From the NCBI GenBank assembly GCA_018823745.1, contig JAHJHR010000014.1, positions 1-53,628 of the forward strand: a DNA stretch of 53,628 bases, given 5' to 3'. Positions 36,350 through 45,287 of this stretch are shown piece by piece. The position numbers and the translations under genes were made by a program. The notes under the pieces were generated by a model. The model worked only from the letters and a program-made list of their open reading frames with translations. It ran no database searches and was not told the origin of the DNA. Positions within the stretch are counted from its first letter, which is position 1, and the number at the start of each line of letters is the position of its first letter. Source of the DNA: Alphaproteobacteria bacterium (GTDB lineage: Bacteria; Pseudomonadota; Alphaproteobacteria; Oceanibaculales; Oceanibaculaceae).

Positions 36350-37714
36350 ATGGCTTCCGCCACCCCCGAGTTTCCGCCCTTTCTGGCCCTTCTGCCGGGC
36401 GATGAGCCGTGTCTGCCTTCCGGGACGCCCGAGCCTGCCGCACTTGCTGCCGATGCCGCTCTGGCGCTGCGCGAGGCCGGGCTGGCCGGAGCGGCGCTGG
36501 ACCGGCTGATCGCTGCCGCGCGCCACGACCCGGCCGATGCCGAGACGCATGTACTGCTGGGCGAGACGCAGCTGGAGCTGGGTCATTCGACGGCCGGAGC
36601 CGACAGCCTGGAGCGCGCCATCGCCCTCGACCCCGGCGCGCTGCGGCTGCGCCAGGGCTGGGCGGCCGCACTGGCGCAATCTGGGCGCCCAGCCGCCGCC
36701 ATCGCCGCCTATGACCACCTGCTGGCGCTGCGTCCGGGCGAGCCGCGGGCGCTGAAGGCGCAGGCCCGGCTGCTGGTGGTGACTGCCGAGAAGATGCGCG
36801 CCATCGAGCGCTATCGCGACCTGTGCATGGTCGACCGGGGCGATGCCGAAGCGCTGGTCGAGCTGGGCTGCCTGCTGATCACGCAGGATGCCGCGCCGGA
36901 GGCCGTGCAGATGCTACAGCGCGCGCTGCGGCTGATCCCCGACCAGGCGGCCGCGCATCATCATCTGGGCCGCGCCTGGAGCGCGGTGGGCGAGCCGGAG
37001 AAGGCAGCCCAGAGTCTGGAGCGCGCCCTCGACCTAGATCCTGAAGACCGGCTTGGCAGCAGGCCGGCTCTGGCGGCCCTCTCGGGGGATGGCCTGCCGG
37101 CCAGCTATGTCCGGCATCTGTTCGACCAATATGCCGAGGGCTTCGACACGGCCTTGCTGGGAACGCTCGATTATCAGGGGCCAGGACTGCTGCGCGGGGC
37201 ACTGGATCGTCTACTGCCGGCCGAAACCACCGGGCTTGCCACGCTCGATCTCGGCTGCGGCACCGGGCTGATCGGCCGCGCCGTGAAGCCCTTCACCAGC
37301 TATCTGGAAGGCGTCGACCTGGCACCCCGGATGATCGAGCAGGCGGCCCTGACCGGGCTGTATGACCGGCTGGCGGTCGGCGATGCGGTGGCGGCGCTGG
37401 GCGATGGCCGGCGCTGGGATCTGATCCTGGCCGGCGATGTTCTGGTCTATATCGGCGACCTTGCCCCGCTGGTCGAGGCACTGGCAGTGGCGCTGACACC
37501 CGGCGGGCTGTTCCTGGCCACCATCGAGGCCCTGCCGGCCGGCGACGACGCCCCCTTCCGGCTGAAGCCGAGCCGGCGCTTCGGCCATGGCGAATCCTAT
37601 ATCGCCGGGCTGGCCAAGGCGCAGGGGCTGACACTCGCCCTGTTCGAGCCAGCCATACTGCGGCAGGAAAAGCGCCAGCCGATCGACGGCATCGTCTTCG
37701 CGCTGCGCCGGTAA
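36350..37714 (+). CDS. TPR-repeat protein with a C-terminal SAM-dependent methyltransferase domain
   Basis: A 454-aa cytoplasmic protein. About residues 35-235 are a chain of tetratricopeptide repeats (DAETHVLLGETQLELGHS, QAAAHHHLGRAWSAVGEPEKA). From about residue 270 there is a class I methyltransferase domain with motif I LDLGCGTGLIGRAV and the later LILAGDVLVYIGDL. The family resembles TPR-fused methyltransferases whose targets are unknown. The start is uncertain: ATG 36350 has no good ribosome binding site, and GTG at 36332 or TTG at 36266 are alternatives. Confidence 0.85.
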   Translation: MASATPEFPPFLALLPGDEPCLPSGTPEPAALAADAALALREAGLAGAALDRLIAAARHDPADAETHVLLGETQLELGHSTAGADSLERAIALDPGALRLRQGWAAALAQSGRPAAAIAAYDHLLALRPGEPRALKAQARLLVVTAEKMRAIERYRDLCMVDRGDAEALVELGCLLITQDAAPEAVQMLQRALRLIPDQAAAHHHLGRAWSAVGEPEKAAQSLERALDLDPEDRLGSRPALAALSGDGLPASYVRHLFDQYAEGFDTALLGTLDYQGPGLLRGALDRLLPAETTGLATLDLGCGTGLIGRAVKPFTSYLEGVDLAPRMIEQAALTGLYDRLAVGDAVAALGDGRRWDLILAGDVLVYIGDLAPLVEALAVALTPGGLFLATIEALPAGDDAPFRLKPSRRFGHGESYIAGLAKAQGLTLALFEPAILRQEKRQPIDGIVFALRR

Positions 37715-37812
37715 GGCGGCAGCCCTGCACGCATGACGCTGGACCGGGTTGCGGCGACAGCGCAGTGTAACGGGAAGCCCTCCCCAAGCCCCACCAGGAC
37801 GCGACCCAGACA

Positions 37813-38781
37813 TTGACTTCCAGCCCCAGCGCCGCCCCCGACCTGATCCGGGAGGCGGACCGCCCCTTCCTTGCCATCGGCTTCGTGCTGTCGGCCATGG
37901 TGATCTTCAGCGTCATGGACGGGATCGCGAAATTCCTGACCGGCGGCTTTCCGGCTATCCAGGTCGTCTGGGGCCGGTATTTCTTCAATGGGCTGTTCCT
38001 GATTCCCTGGCTACTGGTGATGTGGCGCGAGCGCCCGATGGTCACCGGCCAGCCCCGGCTGCAACTGGTGCGCGGGCTGTTCATGCTGGGCTCCAGCGCC
38101 TTCTTCGTCACCGGCCTGTCGCATCTGCCGCTGGCCCAGGCGACCGCCATCGGCTTCGTCGCCCCGCTGCTGGTCACCGCCCTGTCAATCCCGCTGCTGG
38201 GCGAGAAGGTCGGGCTGCGGCGCTGGATGGCGGTCTGTGTCGGCTTTGTCGGCATGCTGATCATCATCCGGCCGGGGACGGATCAGTTCGACCCGGCGGC
38301 AATCTTTCCCGTTCTGTCGGCGACCAGCTGGGCGCTGGGGCTGATCATGACCCGCCGGATGCGCCATGCCGAACGGCCGGTGACGACGCTGTTCTACACC
38401 GCCCTGGTCGGGCTGCTGCTGATCAGCATCGCCGTACCCTTTGTCTGGGTCGAGACGACGCCGCAATACTGGGTTCTGATGGCGGTGATGGGGCTGCTGT
38501 CGGTGACCGGGCAATATCTGCTGATCCGCGGTTTCAACATCGCCTCGGCCTCGCTGCTGGCGCCGTTTTCCTACAGCAACCTGATCTGGACGACGATCAT
38601 CGGCTATGTGCTGTTCCGCTCCATCCCGGATTTCTGGACCTGGATCGGGGCCGGCATCGTCATCGCCTCCGGCATCTATGTCTGGCATCGCGAGCGGGTG
38701 AACGCCCGGCCCGTGGTGGTGCCCGGCGCCTCGATCAGCCCGACCGCGACGCGCCGCCGCTGGCCCTTCCGCCAGAATTGA
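37813..38781 (+). CDS. EamA/DMT-family permease
   Basis: A 322-aa inner-membrane protein with ten hydrophobic segments in two EamA repeats of five. The repeat boundaries are visible at LSAMVIFSVMDGIAKFLTGG and, in the second half, LMAVMGLLSVTGQYLLIRGF. DMT carriers export metabolites such as amino acids or drugs; the substrate is unknown. The start is TTG at 37813, the only in-frame initiator before the first helix, with a weak AGGA element somewhat far upstream. The C-terminus ends in a basic tail (TRRRWPFRQN). Confidence 0.87.
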   Translation: MTSSPSAAPDLIREADRPFLAIGFVLSAMVIFSVMDGIAKFLTGGFPAIQVVWGRYFFNGLFLIPWLLVMWRERPMVTGQPRLQLVRGLFMLGSSAFFVTGLSHLPLAQATAIGFVAPLLVTALSIPLLGEKVGLRRWMAVCVGFVGMLIIIRPGTDQFDPAAIFPVLSATSWALGLIMTRRMRHAERPVTTLFYTALVGLLLISIAVPFVWVETTPQYWVLMAVMGLLSVTGQYLLIRGFNIASASLLAPFSYSNLIWTTIIGYVLFRSIPDFWTWIGAGIVIASGIYVWHRERVNARPVVVPGASISPTATRRRWPFRQN

Positions 38782-38853
38782 GACTGGCGCGTTGCGCGCG
38801 ATGCCGGCCACGGGTAGGTTTTGCCGGAATGCCTAGCCGCAAAGGGATGCCCC

Positions 38854-39171
38854 ATGCCGGAAATCAAGCCCTTCGACCCGCTCTGGGAGGAGGAGAACAT
38901 CCTCATCTGCGTCACCCTGCCGGCGCCGCTCGGCAAGACCGGCTGCTACACGGTGATGAACTGGTGCCAGAAGGGCAGCGGCAAGCTGGAGGTGAAGCGC
39001 GTTGCCGACCAGCTGATGGCCAGCCGCGAGGAGGCCCTGGCCGCCGCCGGCCAGTTCTGCGACCAGAACGCCATTCCGATCCTCTATGACGCCGATTTCC
39101 ACGCCGAGGATTTCTCCCGGCTGGGCCAGGAGATCGAGGCAGCGATGGGGGCAGCACAGGGCAAGGCTTAA
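38854..39171 (+). CDS. Small protein of unknown function, 105 aa
   Basis: I do not recognise the family. The protein is soluble, has three Cys and two Trp, and contains ILICVTLPAPLGKTGCYTV and a helical part (ADQLMASREEALAAAGQFC). AAGGG lies about seven bases before the ATG at 38854. It follows the EamA permease by 72 bp and is convergent with cysNC, with only four bases between the stops. Codon bias fits the neighbouring genes. Confidence 0.65.
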   Translation: MPEIKPFDPLWEEENILICVTLPAPLGKTGCYTVMNWCQKGSGKLEVKRVADQLMASREEALAAAGQFCDQNAIPILYDADFHAEDFSRLGQEIEAAMGAAQGKA

Positions 39172-39175
39172 CGCC

Positions 39176-41083
39176 TTAGCCCTTCGCAGCCTGCTTGGTA
39201 TCCATGGTGAAGCGGGTGCCGACGTAATCCAGCAGCATCGCCACCGACTGGTCGATGGACTGGTCTGAGGTGTCGATCACCAGATCGGCCGCTTCCGGCG
39301 CCTCATAGGGAGCGGAAATGCCGGTGAAATCCTTGATCTCGCCGGCACGGGCCTTCTTGTAGAGGCCCTTCGGATCGCGGCTCTCGCAGGTCGCGACATC
39401 GGCCTTCACATAGACCTCGTGGAACAGCTCGCCGGCGATCTCCCGCACATGGTCGCGGTCGGCCCGGTAGGGCGAGATGAAGGCGGTCACGACGATCACC
39501 CCGGCCTGGGCGAACAGCTTCGAGACCTCACCGACACGGCGGATATTCTCCGCCCGGTCATCCGGCGAAAAGCCCAGATCGGCCGACAGCCCATGGCGGA
39601 TATTGTCGCCATCCAGCACATAAACCTGATAGCCGCGGCGGTGCAGCTCATGCTCCAGCGCCAGCGCCAGTGTGGTCTTGCCGGCACCCGACAGGCCGGT
39701 CAGCCAGATCACACCGCTCTTGTGATGGTTCTTCAGCCAGTGGTCTTCCATCGAGACCCGGCTTTCGACCGCATGGATATTGGTCGATACCACCGTGCGC
39801 TGGCCCCGCTGGTCCGGGTAGCCATCCATCGAGATGATGCCGCCGCCGACAATGTCGTAGCCCTCGACCAGCACGAAGCGGCCGGTGCGCGGATTGGCGA
39901 TGAACTCATCCACTGCCAGCATCGAGCGGCAGCGCAGCACGATCTCCGCCACGTCGTTGCGCTCGACAGCGGCGGTGTCACCAGCAGACAGGTCGGCAAC
40001 GTCGATCACGCTTTCGACCTGCTGCACCTCGACCGGGAATTCACCGGTCGCCAGCTTCATCTTATATTGCCGCCCGCGTGTCAGCGGCGCATGGCCCAGC
40101 CAGAACAGCCGGGCGCGGAAGACATTGGTCTCGAACGGTGCCGATTCGACATGGCTGACGATCTGGCCGCGCTCGACGAAAATCTGCTCGTCCAGGGTGA
40201 TGCCGACCGATTGGCCGGCGCTGACCTGAGTTACCGGCGCCGCAGCGCCCCAGGCTTCGATGGAGGCGACGCGCGCGGTCTTGTTCGAGGGCGAGAACAG
40301 CAGCGTGTCGCCAACCCGCAGCCGGCCGCTTTCGATGCGCCCGGCGATGATGCGCCGCTGGTCGAATTTATAGACATCCTGCACTGGCAGGCGCAGCGGC
40401 AATTCATCGACCGAGGGCGGCATGGTGCAGCGGTCCAGCGCCTCAGTCACGGTCGGTCCGGTATACCAGGGCATGGCGGCGGACCGGCTGGCGATATTGT
40501 CGCCTTCCCGCGCCGAGACCGGCACGACAAAGGCCGGGGTCACGCCGATGGAACCGAGATAGCGGCGGATATCGCCCTCCACCTCGGCGAATCGCTCCGC
40601 GCCATAGCCGGCCAGGTCCATCTTGTTGACCACCACCGTGACCTGCCGGATGCCCAGCAGATGCAGCAGATAGCCATGCCGGCGCGATTGCTCCTGCACG
40701 CCATCCACCGCATCGATCACCAGCAGCGCCGCCGAGGCGGCCGCCGCGCCGGTGATCATGTTCTTCAGGAATTCCTTGTGCCCCGGCGCATCGATGATGA
40801 GATAAGGCCGGGTCTGCGTGCGGAAGCGGATCTGCGTCGTGTCGATGGTGATGCCCTGGTCGCGCTCGGCCTGGAAGGCATCCAGCAGGAAGGCCCATTC
40901 GAAGGGCATGCCACGCTTTTCCGACATCGCCTTGATCGCGGCCAGCTTGCCATCGGGCATCGAGCCGGTGTCGTGGATCAGCCGCCCGACCAGCGTCGAC
41001 TTGCCGTGATCGACATGGCCGACGATGACGATGGTCAGCGGGACGGCGCCCTGGGTCGCGTCCTGGGTCTTGTCGCTCATCAC
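39176..41083 (-). CDS. cysNC: Bifunctional sulfate adenylyltransferase subunit 1 / adenylylsulfate kinase
   Basis: Makes APS together with CysD and then phosphorylates it to PAPS. The 635-aa fusion has a GTPase domain at the N-terminus (GHVDHGKSTLVGRLIHDTGS, then DAPGHKEF and NKMDL) with an EF-Tu-like barrel, and from about residue 455 an APS kinase domain (GLSGAGKTTLALALEHEL, FSPDDRAENIRRVGEV). Both halves appear complete. Its start overlaps the cysD stop by four bases. The fused kinase means the product is PAPS, the donor for the two sulfotransferases encoded upstream on the same strand. Confidence 0.96.
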   Translation of the reverse strand: MMSDKTQDATQGAVPLTIVIVGHVDHGKSTLVGRLIHDTGSMPDGKLAAIKAMSEKRGMPFEWAFLLDAFQAERDQGITIDTTQIRFRTQTRPYLIIDAPGHKEFLKNMITGAAAASAALLVIDAVDGVQEQSRRHGYLLHLLGIRQVTVVVNKMDLAGYGAERFAEVEGDIRRYLGSIGVTPAFVVPVSAREGDNIASRSAAMPWYTGPTVTEALDRCTMPPSVDELPLRLPVQDVYKFDQRRIIAGRIESGRLRVGDTLLFSPSNKTARVASIEAWGAAAPVTQVSAGQSVGITLDEQIFVERGQIVSHVESAPFETNVFRARLFWLGHAPLTRGRQYKMKLATGEFPVEVQQVESVIDVADLSAGDTAAVERNDVAEIVLRCRSMLAVDEFIANPRTGRFVLVEGYDIVGGGIISMDGYPDQRGQRTVVSTNIHAVESRVSMEDHWLKNHHKSGVIWLTGLSGAGKTTLALALEHELHRRGYQVYVLDGDNIRHGLSADLGFSPDDRAENIRRVGEVSKLFAQAGVIVVTAFISPYRADRDHVREIAGELFHEVYVKADVATCESRDPKGLYKKARAGEIKDFTGISAPYEAPEAADLVIDTSDQSIDQSVAMLLDYVGTRFTMDTKQAAKG

Positions 41084-41883
41084 ATATACCCTGCGGTGCG
41101 CAGCCGCTCGAAGGCGTCCTCGGTCTCGCTGTCCATGGCGCGGCCGCTGCGCTCCGGCACGCTGGTCTGCTCCAGCTCGGCGATGATCTCGTCGATGGTG
41201 GCGGCCTCGCTGGCCACCGGATGGGTGATGTCCATATCACCCAGGCTGCGATAGCGCTTGCCGTTGCGGGTGTAATACAGCGGCACGACGGGAATGCCCT
41301 CGCGCCGGATATAGCGCCAGATATCCAGCTCCGTCCAATGCAGGATCGGGTGGATGCGGACATGCGTGCCGGGCGCGAAATCGGTCTTGTACTGGTCCCA
41401 GAATTCCGGCGGCTGGTCCTTGAAGTTCCAGTTCGCATCGGTGCCGCGCGGGCTGAATACGCGCTCCTTGGCGCGGGTCGGCTCCTCGTCGCGGCGGATG
41501 CCGGCAATCACGGCCTGGAAGTCGAACTCGGCGATGGCGCGCTTCAGCGCCTCGGTCTTGCGCGCGGCGGAACGGGCGGCCGGCGGCAGGGTCGGGTCGA
41601 TTTCCTCGATCGGCGGGCAGTCGCGCAGGATCAGGTTCAGGCCCCATTCGGCAGCATAGCGGTCCCGGAAATCGTACATCTCCGGGAATTTCTTGCCGGT
41701 ATCGCAGAACAGCGACGGGAAGGGCATATGGCCGAAGAACGCCTTCTTGGCCAGCCAGATCATGACGTTCGAATCCTTGCCCAGCGACCACAGCATGGCC
41801 AGCCGGTCGAACCGGTTGAACGCCTCGCGGAAAATATAGATCGACTGGCTTTCGAGCGCGTCGAGATGATCCATGAACGACAA
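41080..41883 (-). CDS. cysD: Sulfate adenylyltransferase subunit 2
   Basis: The catalytic PP-loop subunit of ATP sulfurylase. The 267-aa protein has the adenylate-binding SLGKDSNVMIWLAKKAF near residue 35, the conserved HIRIHP-type segment THVRIHPILHWTELDIWRYI, and GDMDITHPV near the C-terminus; these residues and the length are normal for CysD. It overlaps cysNC by four bases (ATGA). Sulfate reduction genes (cysH, cysIJ) are not in the window. Confidence 0.96.
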   Translation of the reverse strand: MSFMDHLDALESQSIYIFREAFNRFDRLAMLWSLGKDSNVMIWLAKKAFFGHMPFPSLFCDTGKKFPEMYDFRDRYAAEWGLNLILRDCPPIEEIDPTLPPAARSAARKTEALKRAIAEFDFQAVIAGIRRDEEPTRAKERVFSPRGTDANWNFKDQPPEFWDQYKTDFAPGTHVRIHPILHWTELDIWRYIRREGIPVVPLYYTRNGKRYRSLGDMDITHPVASEAATIDEIIAELEQTSVPERSGRAMDSETEDAFERLRTAGYM

Positions 41884-42024
41884 ACCTTCGCAAACGAATG
41901 CGGCGTTCTACGGGAAGGGCGGGTGATTGTCCAGCAGCGGACCGGGATAGCGGCCTATTGTCCCACAACGTGCCGGGTGCGCGCCAGGTTCCCGGCACGC
42001 TTGCCGGGGTCTGGTGGGGCGGTG

Positions 42025-42543
42025 TCAGAGGGTGGTGAAATTCCGGACGTCTTCCTCGACGCGCCACTGTTCGGCCGTGACAAGCTGGCGGTCGGTCGGA
42101 TACAGGCCGAGCAGGATCTGCTCGATACGGTCCCCACCACGACGCAGCGGCAGCATAAGGCGGTCATAGCTGTAACTGCGGAACAATCCGTGCAGGGTGC
42201 GCCGCGAATAAAGCGGCTGCCGCCCTTCCGCCGTCTGGCGATAGGCCGCCAGCGCCTCCTTGCGGACCGATCCGCGATAGACCTCATCGACATAGCAACC
42301 GGTCAGTTCCCGCCCGAACAGATCAACCAGCCGGCTGCCGACGAGACGGTAGCGCGGCCGGAAAGGGTCAGGCTCCAGCTCGATCACCGCCAGATGGGGC
42401 AGGCAGAACGCCATATCGACCGGATCGATATCGCCCCGGTCCGGCACATCAGCCTGTGCGCAGCGACCGCGCCAGTACTCGTGCAGCCGAAGCAGTTCCG
42501 GCGGGGCACTGGCCGTGGGGGAGACAGGGTCCTGCAAAGACAT
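42025..42543 (-). CDS. PAS_5-family protein (third paralogue)
   Basis: A 172-aa cytoplasmic PAS_5 protein. The shared motifs are HEYWRGRCAQADVPDRGDIDP, read here as YWRG and DIDP, then FCLPHLAVIEL and YRLVGSRLVDLFGRELTG. It is closest to the copy at 27254-27784. It lies between the redoxin/oxygenase gene and cysD on the same strand. No output domain is present; the function is unknown. Confidence 0.82.
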   Translation of the reverse strand: MSLQDPVSPTASAPPELLRLHEYWRGRCAQADVPDRGDIDPVDMAFCLPHLAVIELEPDPFRPRYRLVGSRLVDLFGRELTGCYVDEVYRGSVRKEALAAYRQTAEGRQPLYSRRTLHGLFRSYSYDRLMLPLRRGGDRIEQILLGLYPTDRQLVTAEQWRVEEDVRNFTTL

Positions 42544-42646
42544 TCATACCATCCGATCACGCAACACCGTCTATACGGCACAGCGATAGTATCGGCAGAT
42601 GTAATTAACATCCGGTAAACCTATGATAACCCTGCCCGCTAGCGGA

Positions 42647-43789
42647 TCACTGCGCCGCTGCCTGGTAGTTGGGCTGCCCGCGGATGGTTTCGTGTTCCGA
42701 CCCATGTCGCGCCGCGTATTCCTGACGGATTTTCGCTTCCGCCTCGCCATAGAAGAAGGACAGCAGCACGAAGCGCCTTCCCTTGGTCACCGGCATCGCC
42801 TCATGCATCAGATAGCCGGAGAACAGCACGGCCTGGCCGGTGGCAGGGCGGTAGAGATGCGGACCGAATTCCGGGAATTTCAGATAGCCGCCCTCATACT
42901 CGCCTTCGTTCAGATTCAGCGTCATAGCGAAGGCGCGATGCGATTCCGGCCCACTGAAATCCCGGTGTGGCTTGAAATAGCCACCGCCATTATCGCCGTC
43001 ATAGCAGGCGATGCAGAAACGCTCCACCCGGGTAATCGGGTAGTGATAGGCCCGCCGGACCAGCGGCACCACGCGGTCGGCGACCGCGCGGCTCAGCTCC
43101 GCATAGAGCTGCGATCCGGGCGGGATGAAATGGTCACGCCGTCGCTTGCGGGTATAATCGAGATAGCCAACCATCTTGCCGCTGGCATCGCGCTCCATAT
43201 AGCCGGAATCCTCGTTGCCCTGTTCTTCCCAGGTGCGGATCAGGGTGCGACACATCTCCGGACTCAGCACATCGGGAATGATCAGCACCGGCGCGGTCTC
43301 GGTGATGTGCCGGGGTTCCGGCTTGGCCGGGATTGCCCGCAGCCGGGCCAGGACGCGCGCGACATGGGTGGCCGGGTCGCCCAGCGGCACCCAGTTGATC
43401 ACCCGCAGCATCTCGTCCAGCAGGCAGCAGGCCGGGGTGTAATTCCACTTCGCCTCGCTGTCGGCAGTGCGGCTGGCGGTGCCGAACTGCGCGCTGAGCC
43501 GGAAATCCTCGTCCCACAGCGTCACGAAACTCTTGCCAACGGCCTGCAATGTCTGGTTCTGGCGGTCCCGGGCATCGACGCTGACCCCAGCCACCCGGAA
43601 GCCAAGATCGTTCAGGGCCGGGCGTGCCTCGCACAACCCGTCCCACACCGTCTGCATACCGGGCAGCGACAGCGACCCGAAGAAGAACAGCACAATAGGC
43701 TTGTCGGCAACCGACGGAAAATTGAAGCGGGCATTGGCGGTCGAATCGATGGTGAACCAGGGGACAAGATCACCGGGAAGCAACGGCAT
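42647..43789 (-). CDS. Redoxin-like / 2OG-Fe(II) dioxygenase fusion protein
   Basis: A 380-aa two-domain protein. Residues 1 to about 155 resemble a peroxiredoxin (AhpC/TSA) fold (GDLVPWFTIDS, VLFFFGSLSLPGMQTV), but the usual peroxidatic Cys position is occupied by SLPG, so peroxidase activity is unlikely. From about 165 a prolyl-4-hydroxylase-type double-stranded beta-helix follows, with iron ligands His275, Asp277 (PHRDFSG) and His329, and Arg338 or Arg339 for 2-oxoglutarate. It sits 50 bp downstream of the ECF sigma/anti-sigma pair and may belong to its regulon. The substrate could be a protein or a small molecule. Confidence 0.83.
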   Translation of the reverse strand: MPLLPGDLVPWFTIDSTANARFNFPSVADKPIVLFFFGSLSLPGMQTVWDGLCEARPALNDLGFRVAGVSVDARDRQNQTLQAVGKSFVTLWDEDFRLSAQFGTASRTADSEAKWNYTPACCLLDEMLRVINWVPLGDPATHVARVLARLRAIPAKPEPRHITETAPVLIIPDVLSPEMCRTLIRTWEEQGNEDSGYMERDASGKMVGYLDYTRKRRRDHFIPPGSQLYAELSRAVADRVVPLVRRAYHYPITRVERFCIACYDGDNGGGYFKPHRDFSGPESHRAFAMTLNLNEGEYEGGYLKFPEFGPHLYRPATGQAVLFSGYLMHEAMPVTKGRRFVLLSFFYGEAEAKIRQEYAARHGSEHETIRGQPNYQAAAQ

Positions 43790-43839
43790 ATCGAACTCTC
43801 TACATAACCATCCGGGAACAGGAGACCGTATCCAGTGGC

Positions 43840-44616
43840 TCAGCCCTGGGTGCTGTCGGTGAATTCCTCGATCTCATGGGCGTAATGGACGAGGCTGCCT
43901 TCCGCCAGATCGCCGCTCAGCACATAGGCGACGCGCCCTTTTTGCCAGAAGGCGACCGGCACGCCGTTGATCCGGGCGGTGCGCAAGGCCTGGTCCGCGC
44001 CATTGGCCACGGCCACGAACAGCGTCACGCGATGGGTGCTGGCGCTGTCCTCGAAGACGAATTGCAGGGCCGTGCCGTAATCCCAGGGAACCAGCTGCGC
44101 CCCCAGAGTGTGCAGGCCATCGACCTTGATATCGCGGAGCTGCAGCGTGGTGTCGCCATGCCGGGCCAAGAAGGCGGCCAACGAAGCCGGCTCTGCCATC
44201 AGCACCTCCCATATCGGCATGTCGAGGCCGACAATGGTGGAATGCGCATCCGCCGCCTCATTGGCGAAGACCGGTACGGCACCGTTCGATTGCTCGATCT
44301 GGCGCAGCGCCTCATTGCCCCCCCAGCCCAGCGCGATCAGCAGCGAGGCGGCGACCGCGCGGCCGATCCACGGATTGACCCGGCGCAGCCCCATCGCCCC
44401 CTGCAGGCGACGGCGCAGACGTTCCGTCTGCAGCGGGACCGGCCCCGGGGCGGCCAGATAGGCGGCGATCTCGGCGCGCTGCCGGGCATAGGCCCGCAGC
44501 TTCTCGGCCTCCTCCGGATGGGTCTTCAGATAGGCTTCGACCGTCTGGATGCCGGCGTCGTCCAGCATGCCGTCGATATAGGCGTGCAGATCGTTCTCGC
44601 TGATCGCGGGGTTCAT
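43840..44616 (-). CDS. Transmembrane anti-sigma factor
   Basis: A 258-aa single-pass membrane protein. The N-terminal cytoplasmic part (ENDLHAYIDGMLDDAGIQTVEAYL) matches anti-sigma domains that bind an ECF sigma factor; the zinc-binding His-x3-Cys-x2-Cys of the ZAS type is absent. A transmembrane helix lies at about residues 84-103 and the rest (to 258) is probably periplasmic. It begins four bases after the stop of the ECF sigma gene, a standard pairing in which the anti-sigma factor holds the sigma factor until a signal releases it. Confidence 0.85.
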   Translation of the reverse strand: MNPAISENDLHAYIDGMLDDAGIQTVEAYLKTHPEEAEKLRAYARQRAEIAAYLAAPGPVPLQTERLRRRLQGAMGLRRVNPWIGRAVAASLLIALGWGGNEALRQIEQSNGAVPVFANEAADAHSTIVGLDMPIWEVLMAEPASLAAFLARHGDTTLQLRDIKVDGLHTLGAQLVPWDYGTALQFVFEDSASTHRVTLFVAVANGADQALRTARINGVPVAFWQKGRVAYVLSGDLAEGSLVHYAHEIEEFTDSTQG

Positions 44617-44620
44617 GCGC

Positions 44621-45178
44621 CTACCTCACAATATGCAGTTTTGAATCGGATTTCTGTGCCCCAGCTTTCTGGCCCCCACCCGGCCGGTCGACGGCGAGGC
44701 GCAGCGCCTCGCGTCCCCGGGCCAGGCGCGACATCAGCGTGCCGAGGGGGATGTCGAGGCGGGCCGCCGCCTCCTCATAGGAAAGATCGTCCAGCGCCAC
44801 CATGGCCAGCGCCTGGCGCTGCTCTTCCGGCAGGCGGTACAGCGCATCAATGGTCTCGCTGACCTCCGCCCTGTCGCGCGCACCAGCCTCGGCCGTGCTT
44901 TCCCCGATCAGCCCGATATGGTGCAGGGCGCGCTGGCGCGTCTGGCTGCGCCGTATCCGGCTGACATAGAGATTGTGCAGGATGGTGAACAGCCAGGGCC
45001 CGACCGGACGCGTGCCGTCCCAGCTGGAAGACCGCTCGATGCCCCGGAGCAGGGTTTCCTGCACCAGATCCTCGGCCTCGTCACCAGACGCGCTGCCGCC
45101 CCGCACGAGGGAGCGTGCGTAGCGGCGAAGGCGGTCAACCTCGACGGCGAGGTGGGTACCCAGGGATGGACGAGACAT
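44621..45178 (-). CDS. ECF-family RNA polymerase sigma factor
   Basis: A 185-aa extracytoplasmic-function sigma factor. Region 2 is visible as EAEDLVQETLLRGIERSSSWDG and GPWLFTILHNLYVSRIRR, and region 4 as LPEEQRQALAMVALDDLSYEEAA with the helix-turn-helix RLDIPLGTLMSRLARGREALR. The C-terminal tail of about 20 residues is basic. It is followed immediately by its anti-sigma factor. The stimulus is unknown; the nearby redoxin/oxygenase gene hints at an oxidative or redox signal (inference). Confidence 0.92.
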   Translation of the reverse strand: MSRPSLGTHLAVEVDRLRRYARSLVRGGSASGDEAEDLVQETLLRGIERSSSWDGTRPVGPWLFTILHNLYVSRIRRSQTRQRALHHIGLIGESTAEAGARDRAEVSETIDALYRLPEEQRQALAMVALDDLSYEEAAARLDIPLGTLMSRLARGREALRLAVDRPGGGQKAGAQKSDSKLHIVR

Positions 45179-45261
45179 CGAGCAGCGGCCTTGCGGGTTA
45201 AATCCTGGCGAGCACGGCGCTTTTCGCCGCTCTCATCAAGGTATACGCCCGGGCCGAGGGG

Positions 45262-45287
45262 AATAATCCCGCACGCGGCGGATTATT
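45262..45287. repeat. Inverted repeat over the end of the Wzt-type gene
   Basis: AATAATCC (45262-45269), a 10-nt GC-rich spacer, and GGATTATT (45280-45287). It overlaps the stop codon of the ABC ATPase gene and lies in the 104-bp gap upstream of the ECF sigma gene. No T-tract follows, so it is not a clear terminator; it could be a regulatory site. Confidence 0.45.

Noticed and set aside
36186..36671. N-terminal extension of the Y-family polymerase
   Set aside because: The extension is Arg/Pro-rich and lies over the LexA box and the divergent gene. ATG 36185 starts just before the conserved palm motif.
45262..45287. A promoter of the ECF sigma gene
   Set aside because: The repeat lies at a suitable distance but I could not match it to a known ECF -35/-10 pair on the minus strand, so it is listed only as a repeat.
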